From NCBI GenBank assembly GCA_035048485.1, contig CM068581.1, forward strand, positions 9,065,430-9,129,429: a stretch of 64,000 bases of DNA, in the 5' to 3' direction. A program made the translations under genes and the position numbers. Shown one piece after another: positions 22,401 through 37,400 of this stretch. Source of the DNA: Pteria penguin (Eukaryota > Mollusca > Bivalvia > Pterioida > Pteriidae). Positions within the stretch are counted from its first letter, which is position 1; the number at the start of each line of letters is the position of its first letter. Below the pieces are notes generated by a model. It saw nothing but the letters and a program-made list of their open reading frames with translations, did not search any database and had not been told where the DNA came from.

Positions 22401-25400
22401 GGCCCTAGTGTCAGTGTTAGTAGCGTAGACAAAAACAGAAACCTAGACCATATCTTAAAACAAATTAAGCATAAGGCTTCCATATTTTGCAGGCAATGGT
22501 AACAACTCGTCCATTTCTTTGTAAAAAAAAATGGCAATGGTGTTCGATTGATTTCACATGTACATTCTTTGTGAAAAGATATTTGACATATTTCTGCAAG
22601 AATGATGTAAAGAACAATAAAATGTTATGATGATATATTATATGATGTACTGCAGTATGGCTGTTGGTCCTTAAGCTTTTATTTTTACCCTATTCAAAAA
22701 ATTATCGGAATTCAACAAAAAAGATTAACACAACTGGTCATTTCTGCTACTTTTGACAGCTTTAAATCAAATTTAGCTCGACACCTTTGTGGTTCTTCAA
22801 GCCTTTGATTTATCATAAGTTGATTACATTTCTATTTTCTGGTTTGGTAACAGGGATACTGATTCACAGACTCGTGAAAATTAAACATGTACTTAAGTGG
22901 CAGTTTGCACGATGAAGTCAGTGCACAATAATTGTTGTATCTTCAAAGTTCTATTTATCTGATTCAGAGACAGTACATGTAAGTGAAAAATGAAAGACCT
23001 CTTTACATGTATCATGCTGTTTGATCATTTAAACAATAATAGCAGTAACCTTTAGCTGCAAATAGTGGCCCTATATGAATGATAGGGCCACAATTCCTTA
23101 CATTGCATAAACTTGCAAATTTGATAAACCTAATGGCTGGCACGGTTCTACGCATTTTGGCATCAAATGGAAATATTTGACATTTATAAACATTAAGCAA
23201 ACAATCTGCAATATAATTGCTTACCCCCCAATCAGTCGTCTGAATGCTCCACACACATTTTTTCCCAACCCGTGTCAAATTTGCAGGTTTGTTTATATGT
23301 AGGTTGACGACAGATCGAGGGTAAGTTATTATTGCCAATTGTTTGCTTAATGTTTATATATGTTAGATATTTGATGCTGAAATGCGTAGAACCATGTTGG
23401 CCATTCTGTTTAATATATTAAAATTTCAAGTTTACGCAATGTAAGGTATTGTGGCTCTATCATTCATATAGGGCCACTACTTGTGGCTACAGTAACCTTC
23501 TGTAAAAATTTGACGACTATTCTTTTGTGTTTATTATGCCCTAGACAGGTATGGTGGTGGGCTTTGTCCGTCCTTCCATCCCTTTGTCCTTCCGTCATAC
23601 ATTGGTTTCTGGATGATAACTCGAGTACCTTTCAACAACATATACAAACCAAATTTTGATATACATGTATACTTACTTATCAAGAAAGGAAGAACCTTAT
23701 TGATCTTTGGGAGGGGGAAGGGGTGGTTGTCTTAAAAAAAGGTCCAAGGTCAGGGTCTCAGCTGGGTAACTTAAGTACCTTTCATCATATTCAAACCAAA
23801 TTAGGATACCCTATTGATTTTAAGGTCAAAGGTCACAGCTAATGAAAATAGTTTTATTATTGGTTTTTGGGTGATTACTCAAGTATCTTTTATCATATTC
23901 AAACCAAATTTGGATATATGCTGACTTATTGAAAGGAAGAACCCTATTAATTTTGGGGTCAAAAAGTCATAGGTCAAGGTCAAAGCTGATAGAAAAAGCT
24001 GAAATTATTTGTTTCATGTGATTTTCATATATTATTAAATGCTCGTTAGAATTTGATCATATTTCACATGTTTTACAGGTCAAGTTCCTTTAAACAGAGG
24101 TAATTTAAAATCCTATTAATAAGGAAGGATGTCTATAGATTTGAGGTTCAGAAGGCAATACTACACTACTGGTAGTATTTATAGGAGTTACGTCCCGAAA
24201 CTAGTAATTAAGGAAAGTTTGTTGCTGCTATGAATTAAGCCAACGCGGGGGCATATGTTTTATAAACATGCTCAGCTCTACCATGTCCACAGTGGTATAT
24301 CAGGAGACATATTGTATTATAAGGGGATAGTAATGACCAGCTCTACCATGTCCACAGTGGTATATCAGTAGACATATTGTATTACAAGGGGATTGTAATG
24401 ACCAGCTCTACCATGTCCACAGTGGTATATCAGGAGACATATTGTATTATAAGGGGATTGTAATGACCAGCTCTACCATGTCCACAGTGGTATATCAGGA
24501 GACATATTGTATTATAAGGGGATAGTAATGACCAGCTCTACCATGTCCACAGTGGTATATCACTAGACATATTGTATTACAAGGGGATTGTAATGACCAG
24601 CTCTACCATGTCCACAGTGGTATATCAGGAGACATATTGTATTATAAGGGGATTGTAATGACCAGCTCTACCATGTCCATAGTGGTATATCAGTAGACAT
24701 ATTGTATTATAAGGGGATTGTAATGACCAGCTCTACCATGTCCACAGTGGTATATCAGGAGACATATTGTATTATAAGGGGATTGTAATGACCAGCTCTA
24801 CCATGTCCACAGTGGTATATCAGGAGACATATTGTATTACAAGGGGATTGTAATGACCAGCTCTACCATGTCCACAGTGGTGTATCAGTAGACATATTGT
24901 ATTATAAGGGGATTGCAATGACCAGCTCTACCATGTCCATAGTGGTATATCAGTAGACATATTGTATTATAAGGGGATTGTAATGACCAGCTCTACCATG
25001 TCCACAGTGGTATATCAGTAGACATATTGTATTACAAGGGGATTGTAATGATCAGCTCTACCATGTCCATAGTGGTATATCAGTAGACATATTGTATTAT
25101 AAGGGGATTGTAATGACCAGCTCTACCATGTCCACAGTGGTATATCAGTAGACATATTGTATTATAAGGGGATTGTAATGATCAGCTCTACCATGTCCAC
25201 AGTGGTATATCAGTAGACATATTGTATTATAAGGGGATTGTAATGACCAGCTCTACCATGTCCACAGTGGTATATCAGTAGACATATTGTATTAGAAGGG
25301 GATTGTAATGACCAACTCTACCATGTCCACAGTGGTATATCAGGAGACATATTGTATTATAAGGGGATTGTAATGATCAGCACTGCCATGTCCACAGTGG

Positions 25401-28400
25401 TATATCAGGAGACATATTGTATTATAAGGGGATTGTAATGACCAGCTCTACCATGTCCACAGTGGTATATCAGTAGACATATTGTATTATAAGGGGATTG
25501 TAATGATCAGCACTGCCATGTAGTGGTCCGCAGTTGGGATAATGAAATATGTCATTTCCTTTTCTTCAGAATCATTATCTTAATATTTTGTCTTTGTTAC
25601 TCCCAGGAAGCAGAATCTTTGGTTGCACAAAGAATCCATCCTCAGACAATCATCACAGGGTGGAGAAAAGCTACAGATGAAGCCAGAAGGGCCCTTGAGA
25701 GCTTTGCTAGGGATCATGGGTAAGCACAAAGAAAGTAAAATTTTCATAATTGACCAGTAATAAGTATAAATATGAGTCATTATATCCTTGTTGTGTATGT
25801 TATACATGTATATATATATATTTATATGTATATGTATATATAATGAACAAAAAAAGAAAGGTATAATTCTAAAGAAAGTGAAAATTATGTTAAATTTATT
25901 ACATTTTAATTTTCTTAGAAATGAATACCAATATATTTCATCTCATGATGATTTAGAAGTTTAAATGCCAGTGTTCAGTGGTGCGTGACATCCGCTATCA
26001 CAACGTGAAACAAATTGACAAATTTCGTGCTGGACAATACCTGACCTCATGTAATTAAAAAAACCCAAGCTTTATCTGTTCTTCACGCTCATTCTATAGA
26101 GAAAAGCAGGAATAAAATCTAAATTCCAAAGGCATTAGAAAGCCAAGGTTGCCAAAAGAATCACGTGAACGAACCGTTGGAATGCTTCAAGCAGGGATGA
26201 CACAAAGTGCCGTTGCAGCCGCTGTTAACAACACACAGAAGACAATATGTTTATTGTGGAAAAGACTCCGAACAACTGGATCAACTGACGATCAGAAAAG
26301 AAGCGGAAGACCCCGGGTCACCACTCCTCGTGAGGACCGCCGTATCCATACTGCTGCGCATGCCCTAGGATGACGAATCAGTGCGCAGACAGTGCGAAAT
26401 CGGCTCAAGCAGTGTGGCTTACACGCTCAGCGCCCTTACAAAGGAACAGAATTGACACCATTCCATAAACTTAATTGGCAAAATTGGGCACAGCGTCATC
26501 TTCGCTTTAGACAAATTGACTGGAGGAATGTGCTATTCAGTGACGAATCCAGATTTTGTGTAAGATTTGCCAATGGGTGGAGTAGGGTTTGGAGACGTTG
26601 CGGTGAACGATATACCGGATATTGTGTGTAGGAAACAGATCGTTTCGGAGGCGGAAGTGTTATGGTGTGGGGAGGATTTTGCGGGAAAATCGAACACGCC
26701 GCATAGTCGTGGAGGGGACATTAACGGCCCATCGATTCCACGACGAAATCCTTGCTCTGTTTGTAGTGCCATTTCTTTGCAACAATGGGCCACGGCTTAT
26801 TTTTCAGCAGGATAATGCGACGGCTCATTCAGCACAATTGACTAGGGCATATCTGAATCAAAGTAATGTGAATGTATTAGCCTGGCCATCAGAATCTCAG
26901 GACCTCTTCCCAATCGAGCATGTTTGGAACGAACTTGGTCACAGGGTCAGGAGGAGGCAACTGCAGCTGACAAATCGCCAGGAACTTCACAATGCACTGA
27001 TTGATGAATGGAACAATATTCTGGAAACCACCATTCAGAGATTAACGTCATCTATGCTTCGTAGATGTCAAGCAGTCCTTAATTCTGGTGGCTCGTACTC
27101 GTTATTAAATTGTGAATTCTGCATTTGACCTCATGAACCTTATGGTATTAGAATTTACTTATAAACATTTTATTATTGATTATTTTGCATTGAAATGTAT
27201 GTAAAATAATTGCTTTATATGTTACTAATCATGACAAATTTTGGCAACATTTTCAAAATAAAAACAATTTCTGAAAAAAAATATACCTTGCTATTTTTGT
27301 TCAGTATAGCATTCAAGTGATTGTAATGTATGTGTTGATTTGTCATTTGTGTACATAGTCATAGACACAAATATAAGGGGTTATAAGAACACATATTGTC
27401 AGAAGCAGGTTTATCAAAAATGTTTAATTTGTGCTAAATCTAGGATTCAATAAAGGACACAAAAATATATCCATGAAAGCGACACTTGATATCACGATAT
27501 TTTGTGATACACAGGATTATTTGCATTGAAGAATTTGAATTGCAGCTTCTTTTAAGAATTAAGACATCAATCAATGCTTTCCTTCCCAGTCTCATGGATC
27601 TGCTATGATGTGGCATCCATTATGTATATATTGAAAACAAAATGTGAGATAATATTGCTGAAAATAAGACAGAATAGATTATTTGTATCTGTTTACTTAA
27701 CATTGTCAGTTTTTGTTTTTTTCTGTACCTAAATATATTGATCTTTGCAAATGAATTGCTAGCCCAAATGAAATCCTTTTTGTGTAGTTCAAATTATAGA
27801 GTTAATGGTTATAGTAATTAGGGTCCTGTCAACTAGTTTTTGGCCTGTCTGTTTGTTTGTGGCCAAATACTTTAATATTCCACTCAACTTTTCAATTGTG
27901 AGCGATAGGGCTTTCATATTTCACATGTCTATTTCTTGTGTTGAGACCTTTCTGTTGGCAAAATAATTTTGACACCTTGACCTACATTTCAAAAACTGTA
28001 ATATTGGGTATATCTTTTGAATAGTAATTAAGTGATAATGCTTTCATATTTCATATTTTTATTCCTTTTGACAAGACCTTTCGGTGGGTACCAAAATAAT
28101 GTTTTTGTGACCTTGATATTGGAATTTGACTTAGTTTTAGGATATCAGCTTATACTGACAAAGTTGTTGTTGGGGCATTTGTGTTTCACAAATACAGCTT
28201 GTTCTATTTGTCATGAGATCCAAGAATAATTGTTGTTTTGAAAATGGACAAACATTCTTTAATAACATTAATTAATATACCTTAATTATCACTTGAAATA
28301 GTAGGGGTAGGCGTGGTGTAGTGGTTAAGCGCTTGGCTTGCGGCGCCGACGATCTGGGTTCGATTCCCGGGCCACTATGTTTAATTAATTTAAACTTTAT

Positions 28401-31400
28401 TTATTTTACAACGATTAAGAAACAAGTTAACAACTTATATAAATCTTGCTCCTTGGCACGGATCTTGGCGTAAGGGTGTCGTTTGTGTGGGAGGAAACCG
28501 GAGTACCCGGAGAAAACCCACGAAGCCAGGTTGGTGACAGCCCCACCATCTCACATACCACACCAGGAATCGAACCCGGGTCGCATTGGTGAGAAGCGAG
28601 CGCGCTACCAACTGCGCTACCTGGCCCCCGTTTAAGAGGTTGGTAACCTCCTGCTTCCATGTCGCGATATAACTGCAATATTGTTGAAAGCGACGTAAAA
28701 CACCAATTAACCAACCAACCAACCAATTACTTGAAATAGCAGATTTTATGTAGGTTATGGGGTACATTTGCAAGGTCCAGCAGCTGACTTACATTATGTA
28801 GATTAGATATTGGCGTATGGTTGCCAAAATGTCTGTATAAAGCATGAATATCAGTGGCTTTGTAAATGACAATCTTTTTGAGTGTCAAGTATGACAGTCT
28901 TTTGATACTTGACACTCTTTTGAGGTTTCCAATTTTACATCATACAAGAATAGTAATAGTTTATCTTTTTCAGTCATATTGAATTATAACTCAAAGTAAA
29001 TGAGGGCATAATGCACAGGAAAAGGACATTGCATGGATTTATCTGTGTTTGCGTTAGCTAAAACACTATGTTTAAAACTCTCATTTGTATTTGAGTTGTG
29101 AATGTTAGGATTATTGGAATCAGTTTATGCTTAATGATATATTTTGGCGAATTAAAACAACTTTTTTGTTTTTCTATTATTATTATTATTATTATTTTCA
29201 CAGCAATAATGAATCCAAGTTCCGAGAGGATCTAATGAACATTGCGAGAACCACACTTAGTTCTAAAATTCTCACCCAGTACAAAGATCATTTCTCCAAG
29301 TTGGCCGTAGATGCTGTTCTTAGATTAAAGGTATGCTAGCTTTGTAGAGGTTTAGGCTTGATCCATTAATTTTACTGTGACAGCATATATAATGGTAATT
29401 TAGAGTAATATTTACTCACACAGTTTAACCTATAGAGACATTATGTTCTCATTTGACCCATGACTTTCTTAGTATTACGTAAATATCCTGAAATAAAAAA
29501 GTGTATTTGTACAATAAATGTACCACTGACATATACTTAAATGAAACAAAAGGTAAATAGTGTGTTTCCACTTAGCCTTCCAGTAAGCCTGTTAATCTAA
29601 TATTTGTATGTTATTCCACAGGGAAGTGGTAATCTAGATGCTATTCACCTGATAAAGAAATCTGGAGCAGGGTTAAAAGATTCCTACTTGGATGAAGGTA
29701 ATAGATAAGTTTTCTGTCCATTTACATGTACTTGACTCATGATAAGAACTTTAAAACTTTAATCAATTGACTGGTTGCCAGTGTTCGACATGGCATCTGT
29801 TGATAGTTTACATTACAATGTGGTAGATCATCAAAAAGTAATTTGACTGATATCACAATGAAACAGGACATGGTTCTAATGGATCTGAGGATAATAATAC
29901 TGAATACAAGACTTGTCATTTTTGGAAGAGCTTTGAAAGGATGAAATATTTAGATGTTTTTGTATGTTTCTAGGTTTCTTACTTGATAAAAAGATTGGTG
30001 TGAATCAGCCTAAGAGAATAGAAAATGCAAAGATCCTTATAGCAAATACACCCATGGATACCGACAAAATTAAGGTAAAATGTTGGTGAATGACAAGTCT
30101 TTTAAATCATGATATATATCATTGTAAGCTATTATGTGGAAGTCAGTTATTACTTTGCATTAGAATAGTTTCAAGTGCAAATGTTGTCAAGGTAATATGT
30201 GAATTTATTACATTGTACTGCAATCAAGGTACCAGGTTAATTCATGGCATATCTGTTATGTAACTTACTAACTATCATGGTAAACATGTTTTTCCTTTGA
30301 TAGTTTTTATCTCGAATGGTAAAAATTGATAAATAATTTTAATCAGCATGTATTAGTTACGAGGTGTTGTTCAATTAAGCAAGTATCATTTATATTTAGG
30401 TATTTGGTTCTAAAGTAAAAGTAGATGCTGTGTCAAAGGTAGCAGAGATTGAATTAGCAGAGAAAGAAAAGATGAGGGATAAAGTTAATAAGATTATCAA
30501 GCATGGATGCAACGTCTTCATCAATAGGTATTAACACAATTAGCTTTTTCTTTATACATCTAAAAATAAAAATTCTTGAAGTATTTAGATTGTTTGAATT
30601 AATATTATGGATGTTATATTTAAAGAACGTAAGTTGTATATTTATGCATTTAAAATGCTGAACCGGCATGGCTCATTTACTCAGGTACTTGGCTGGCAAC
30701 TGATAAATCCCTGGTTAAGTTATATCAATGACTCTTCAGTCTCCTGTCTTTCAAGATGAGACAATTAAATCGTGTCACACTAGACTTTGGCATGTAAAAA
30801 ATCCCTTACTTGTTCGAGTGGACCTGTTTTGAGCGGATCTTCTCCAAGTGATCCTTTATGTGCATTGATAATGCAGATGCCCTTGCCATTTAAGTGCAAT
30901 AATTTTTATGTGATGGAAAATGAGAATCAACCAAACAAAATAATGTTCATGATCTTTCAGGCAACTCATTTATAACTACCCTGAACAATTATTTTCTGAT
31001 GCTGGTGTTATGGCTATAGAGCATGCAGATTTTGAAGGTGTTGAACGACTTTCACTTGTAACAGGTATGTGCAGATTTAAGGTCATGGGCATCATTTATG
31101 TAAAAAAAACCTTGTGTAATTGAAGTGAAACTAGCTTAAGTTGATACTTAATGAAAAACAGTGTGATACTATGGACTTAAACCATTGAAGCTTACCACTA
31201 CACATCGCAACACCCCAATTCACTGAGTATACACGTTCATGTACCTTTGTAATATCTGTACCTGCATGGTACATTGTGTACAAAGGTGTATACAGATACA
31301 AGTAGAGATAATGACAATCTTTAATAATACATGTACTGAGTAGTTGATATTTAGATAGGAAATTCCATGTTACAAGATTAATAGCTCCATATCACATATT

Positions 31401-34400
31401 AATCTAATTCTGTAAACATAGTTACTATTGATCATTTAATGTCAGTTGTTGTTTAATGTGAGTATAATGAGAGGAAGATCTATAGTGATTTTGGGTCAAA
31501 AGTCAAGGTCAATTAAGTACATTAATTTTGCTGCTGTGCGAGGGATGCCATGCCTGGTGTTGCTTTCGTTAAAATTTCTTCACACAAATTTTCCTTGGGA
31601 CAGGGACTATAGTACAAAGGCATCTGTAGGTCATTTCTTGGAAGTCAAGGTCACTAAGCACTTATTCCTAAAATATTGGGAAAGGCCTCATATCTCGCTA
31701 TTTATCAGAATTGTATTATATTTCACACAAATATTTCTTTGGACAAAGGTCAATAAAGGTAATTTCTGTAAGGTCAGGGTCATTCAGCACATAAAATATT
31801 TTGAAAAGCCTTTTTTCCAGCATATTTAATTGACCATCAATCCAAATTTTATCATTTCTTAATCTGAAATTTATCATTTCGCACAAATGTACCTTTGAAC
31901 AGGGATTTCTTGGGTCAGGGACTTTTGAGCAATACTCAATCAAGGTCACAACCTTAAATATTAAGAAAGGCCTTAATTTTCATAAATTTACCAACATTTC
32001 AAAATAATTCTGCAGACAAATTGTCATTGGTTTGATGCAGTTGACTAGTATTCATCAGTTTTACTGATACTCTGTTTTTCATTGTTGTCATGTTTACATT
32101 GTGTAAGTTTTCTTTAAATGTTTTAGGAGGAGAAATAGTATCAACATTTGAGTGTCCAGATGCAGTCAAACTAGGTCATTGTGATTTAATAGAGGAAGTA
32201 ATCATAGGAGAAGATAAACTGATCAGATTCTCAGGTAACTACTCTTCTAAGTTTAATTCAGTAACGACAGGTTTCATTAAACCCCATTTTGTTGTCGTGG
32301 ATGTATATTCATAATTGAGATCACTTTTTTGGTCAATTCATATGCCACTAGTTTTAACTGTCTTTATTAGGAATGCATGTGTTCTGTTAACAATTTGTCC
32401 ATATTGAATATTACACAATAGTTTATGAAATGATGACAGCAAGATTTGATTATTGATAATAATATTATAATTATGCAGGGGTAGCTATGGGGGAAGCTTG
32501 CACCATAGTGTTACGAGGTGCTACCAAACAGATCTTGGATGAAGCTGAGAGATCTCTACATGATGCCCTCTGTGTTCTCACACAAACTGTCAAGAATACA
32601 AAAACTGTATTTGGAGGAGGTCAGTGTACAAAACATTTTGTAGGAGTATTAAAAATTCTATACTTGCATTTATGACCCTGGAATCAAAGATTCAGGGGCA
32701 TCTAGTTTTGTCCTCTCTGTGTGTCTGTTTGTCTGTGGCAAGAAAAAAAACTATAAAATTTCACGTAACTTTTAAACTGAAAGAGATAGGGATTTCACAA
32801 GCCTATTCTTTGTGACTAGACCTTTTTGTCACTACAGTAATTTTTGACTGTGTGACTTTTGACTTTTGACCAACATTTCAAAAACTTTAACATTGGGAAT
32901 ATCTTTTGAATGGCAAGTGATAGGACTTTCATATTTCTCATGTGTATTCTTTGTGACAAAACCTTTCTGTCTGTATCAAAATTTTGACCTCATGACCATG
33001 ACTGTGGAGATTGACCTATTTTTTTTTTTTATATTTCTGTTTTTAGCTCACCTGAGCCAAAGGCTCAAGTGAGCTATAGTCATAGTGCGTTAACTTCTTC
33101 ACATTTTCCACTTCTTCTCTGGAACTACATTGCAGATTTGGATCAAACTTTGTATAAATGATGTACTCAAGGTCCCCTACTAAAATTGTGTTCAGTATCC
33201 AGATTCCCTCAGGGGTGGATCCAGGGCGGGGCCAAAAGTGCCCAAAACGGTACCCGTCTTCAAATATCTTCTTCTTCAGAACCAGTACATAAATGGGGAA
33301 ACTAATTGCATTTCAACAATCTATAAAGATGGGTTATCAAAAATTGTGTTCAAGGTTAAGATCCGTCAAATAAAAATTTAGTACACTTTTTTGACGTGTT
33401 TCTGGACTTAGTAATTTCAATGCAGAAAAGTGTCGTGTTTTTCAGTTAATTGATATTGATGATTTCTGTATGACTATTTTGATCATAATTGTGGTAAAGA
33501 ATATTGTTGTGAAAGAATTTTGTCAATATCTCAATTTTTGGATTTTTTAAGATACTCCTTTATCAAGGAGTAACTTACCATTATCGTGCTAAAGGTTCAA
33601 AGGTCATATTTACGTCCACCCAACTACAACATTTGAAGAAATAGTGCGATGTCTGTATCAATGTTAGTCAATTCTAGCGAGGACTGCTGTGATGATTTAA
33701 TTAATTCATTGTAAGAGTCTTTTCTTAAAGATAAGTTTTGACCACAATCGTGTTAATTCTTTTAGAAAACGTCCCTTCACTCGTGTTGACTTATTCGTAA
33801 GAACCTCGCCCTTTACTTGTACCTACATAAAGGTCGAGGATGTCCGAATGGTGTTGACCAACATTCGCACGTGTAATTGCCGACCTCCTGGTCTCTTCTC
33901 TTTTCTCATAATTTTCACATTTTGAAGTGTTTTTTTTTCCGCACATTTCATATAATAATAAAGATAACACATTTCAAACTACAAACGTATAACGATGTGT
34001 TCTATGAAATGATTTTTATTCGTACTTTCTTTTACCCGAGGGGGCAGGCGTGGTGTAGTGGTTAAGCGCTTGGCTTGCGGCGCCGACGATCCGGGTTCGA
34101 TTCCCGGGTTGCGCCACTATGTTTAAGAGGTTGGTAACCTCCTGCTTCCATGTCGCGATATAACTGAAATATTGTTGAAAGCGACGTAAAACACCAATCA
34201 ACCAACCAACTTTTACCCGAACTACAGTCAAATCTAGGACTTGTCTAGGGACTACTTCACAGTTTTTATTGTAGTCTGAGATTCTCTGCACTTCTCCCAC
34301 TTTTGATATCGGTGGTTTGTGAGAGATGGTCTGAGCTTTTGTTCATCAAACGTTGGAATTTCCGCAAACCGCCGATATCAAAAGTGGGAGTAGAGCAGAG

Positions 34401-37400
34401 AATCTCGTACTATTTTCATTGCAATACACTGCCGTTACTGAGAGTTAAGGATGTATGTGGAAACATCATAACCCAGCATGTAGCCTTTACTAAAGGGATA
34501 ATGTGTTGCATGGAACACTGTTGCTTTTAGTACATCAGTCTCATCGCATAATTTGAATAACCAATCTAGCCTTTAAATATACAAATCATTATAAATAAAA
34601 ATTAAAAACACCTAACTGGAAAAGATGGACACTCCATGCAGTGATGGATCCAGGATTTCCGAAAAGGGGTCCACATGTGTATTAGTTAAACTACTCGGCC
34701 ATTTTTGGTGCCAAATCTGGATTTTTTACTTGTAAATAAGTGGTGGAAGGGAGAAGAGTGGCACCCCCCCCCCCCCACCCCCCCACCCCCCCCAACTAAA
34801 CCCACCACTGCCATTGAATCAAACATGATGGGATAACCTTATGAACAGGTTTCTCTATGCACTACCTTATTTTCATCAACATAGCTCATTTCAATCAACC
34901 TCATACAAAATGAGGTTAGGGTGTCCTTTAAGTGAGATACAGATAGATCTTTACTCACAACAAGATGTGAGTAAGAGTATCTTTCAGGACCTTCAGGTCC
35001 TTTGATTATGAATTTTTAAGACTTCCAAAAGGGGGGGGGGGCCATTTTTCACATTTTCAACTTTTTCTGCAAAACTGTTTTAAAGGATTTTAATAAATCT
35101 TGGTAGAAATAAGTCACTTATGATCCCCTTCAAATTCTGTCGTTTTTCGTCCAGACCTCTTTACAGGTGGCCAGTGTTTACGAAGGTTCGTCGGACATGT
35201 CTTGTAAAAACGGCTTCGGTCCGATAAACTTCAGAATTGCGCCGGACCTAATGTCCAGTAAAACTTTGAACCAGGGCTCAAGCATTAATCAACGTATCTA
35301 CAGTTATTTGTGATCATAGACTCAAAAGCAAAGAGTACGTTGTCTCTCCCTAATCAAACGTGAAACTCGTGTCAGAAGAGTTAAATTCCAAAGAAATCAA
35401 TGTATCCCCAGTTGAAACTTAATACTTCTAATTCCTTGCACTAAGACACAACCCAACCCCCCCCCCCCCACACTACCCATCGCCCTTCGAAATTCAGTGA
35501 GTGTAAGGGTGCATGTACGTTATGTGTACCACATTCTGGAGTGATAAAACTTGTACAAACAAAGCAGCTAGTATTAACTACTGTGGTTGTATGAGCAGTA
35601 GGTAATCTTGTAATACTAGAAGTATTTATCTAGATTGCATATGTCCAGTCAACTGCGTTATGCAACCCATCAGCAGAACAAAGACGAGCTATCATTTTTT
35701 TGGTGCCAAAATATCACCAAGCTGAAATATCAGAGTTATTTCTATTTGAACTGTTTCCTGTAGTAACGGTAGTAAAATTTTAAATTGAATAATGGGTAGG
35801 AGAGGTTCTCAAGGCCACTGTGACTATGCACCAGTTACATGTACATGCGTATTCACAATACATGGTCTTTGTTAAAATAAAATGATCAAAGAAAAGAATA
35901 AGTTGATTGAACTTATTTAATAGCAATATATAACATGTTCAATACAGTAAAATGATGATAACACACAGGTACCAGGTTTTGTTTTGTTTTGTTTGTTTGT
36001 TGTTTGTTTTTTTTTTACTAAATTTGCTCTCTTTATTCGGTCTGGTGAATTATTGTCCGGTCTGGTAAAGAACATTTGTTTACCAGACTGAATGTCTGGT
36101 AAAAATCAGAACACCTTTGCGAACACTGGATGGCGCCACCATCAAAAGTAGGTCACAAAAGAGTACCCTCCTTTGACAATATTCTTTTTCATATGGGCTA
36201 TATACAGAGACAATCAGAATGCATAGAAATGATCTAGAGGGATGAGTGAAGACGTATTGTCATTTTGGTTCCCTTCCAAAATCAAATTTTAGGATTTTTT
36301 TCTACATTTGTTTGGACTTGGTGATTTCAATGCAGAAAAGTGTCATTTTTCCTAGTTAATTGATAATGATGATTTCTTATGGACTATTGTGATCATAATT
36401 ATGGTAAGGAATGTAACTTTGAAAGAATTTAGTCAATATCTCAAATTTTGGATTTTCTATGAATTTTTAAGACTACCAAATGAGGGTGTTTAGGAACAAT
36501 TCTTCACATTTTTAACTTCTGCTGTTATACCACACGAAAGATTTTAATGAAACATGGAATACATGAAGTACTATAGGTCCCCTATCAATTTGGTAAATTT
36601 CATCCAAATTGGTTAACAGATAATGCCACCATGTCTAAAAATGGGTCTCACAATGGTACATATACCACTTGGTAATTGAAATATGGAGAGTAGCGGTTCA
36701 AATCCAGCTGTGGTCAAAATGTTTTTTTCATTTCTTTACACATCTAGTAAATAAGTTTTTAGATGTTTCTCAACACTCAACATATGAAATTAGGCAAGTT
36801 AGATCTGGACAATATTTGAAACAATTGTTGTTCATGACCCAGACTTGAAATCAGTCTACAAAAGGCCCCACCTAAAGAAAATGACTAAGTTGTTGCCCTG
36901 AATCACATCTTGCAGAGACAAAGCAAATGCTTAATATCAAAATCACCTGAATGGATGTGCAAAAAAGTGTTGTTTTTTATTCTGGTCTGAAATAAAATTA
37001 GACATATCTTCAAGATTTGTGTTGACTTAGTCACAGTAATATAAAAATAAATGAATTCTTCTTTCCTGCATGGCTGATAATCTAGGTACTCAGGTGATCG
37101 ATATAGGCCCACTTGGGCCTCTTGTTTTATTTATTCAGCTTTATACTTTTTTTTCTTAATGGTACCCCAGCTAGGTAAGGAAGGGGGCATTAATTGTTTG
37201 CCTTGTCCTAGAAGTCAATTTTGGCCCTAGCTGAAGTATAATGAGAGGAAATTCCTATTGATTTCGGTATTAAAAGGTCCAAGATTAAGGTAACTAGAGG
37301 TCATCATAGAAAAAACTTGTAGACACTCTAGAGGCTACATTTTGTCCTTATAAGGCTCATACTTCTCATATGGCTTTGGATTAATGAGGAAGATAACTGT

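Larger units (their letters stand above)
33551..34990. mobile_element. Probable insertion within repeat E copy 2
   Basis: The E-family sequence stops at GGATTTTTTAAG and resumes at ATGAATTTTTAAGACTTCC. The intervening 1.4 kb starts AAGATACTC and ends GAGTATCTT (34974-34982), a 9-bp inverted repeat. It includes a SINE at 34040-34209 and a 42-bp-arm hairpin at 34278-34406. Target duplication and class are unclear. Confidence 0.4.
33044..37127. mobile_element. Hairpin-ended repeat family E, copy 2 (split by insertions)
   Basis: Starts with the AGCTCACCTGAGCC hairpin at 33044 and ends with GGCCCACTTGGGCCTCTTGT at about 37106-37125. The family sequence runs 33044-33550, resumes near 34998, is interrupted again at 35172-36128 by a CAGTGTT-ended element, and then continues to the end. 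Found in CCT2 intron 13. Confidence 0.65.

Noticed and set aside
24269..25520. CRISPR array
   Set aside because: The 65-bp units are contiguous with no variable spacers, no cas genes are present, and the host is a eukaryote. It is a minisatellite.
26566..26815. Separate ORFs around the middle of the Tc1 transposase
   Set aside because: They are out-of-frame readings of the transposase created by its stops and frameshift.
31446..31829. 127-codon ORF in CCT2 intron 11
   Set aside because: It lies across decayed TGACCTTG-type repeats and has no recognisable domain.
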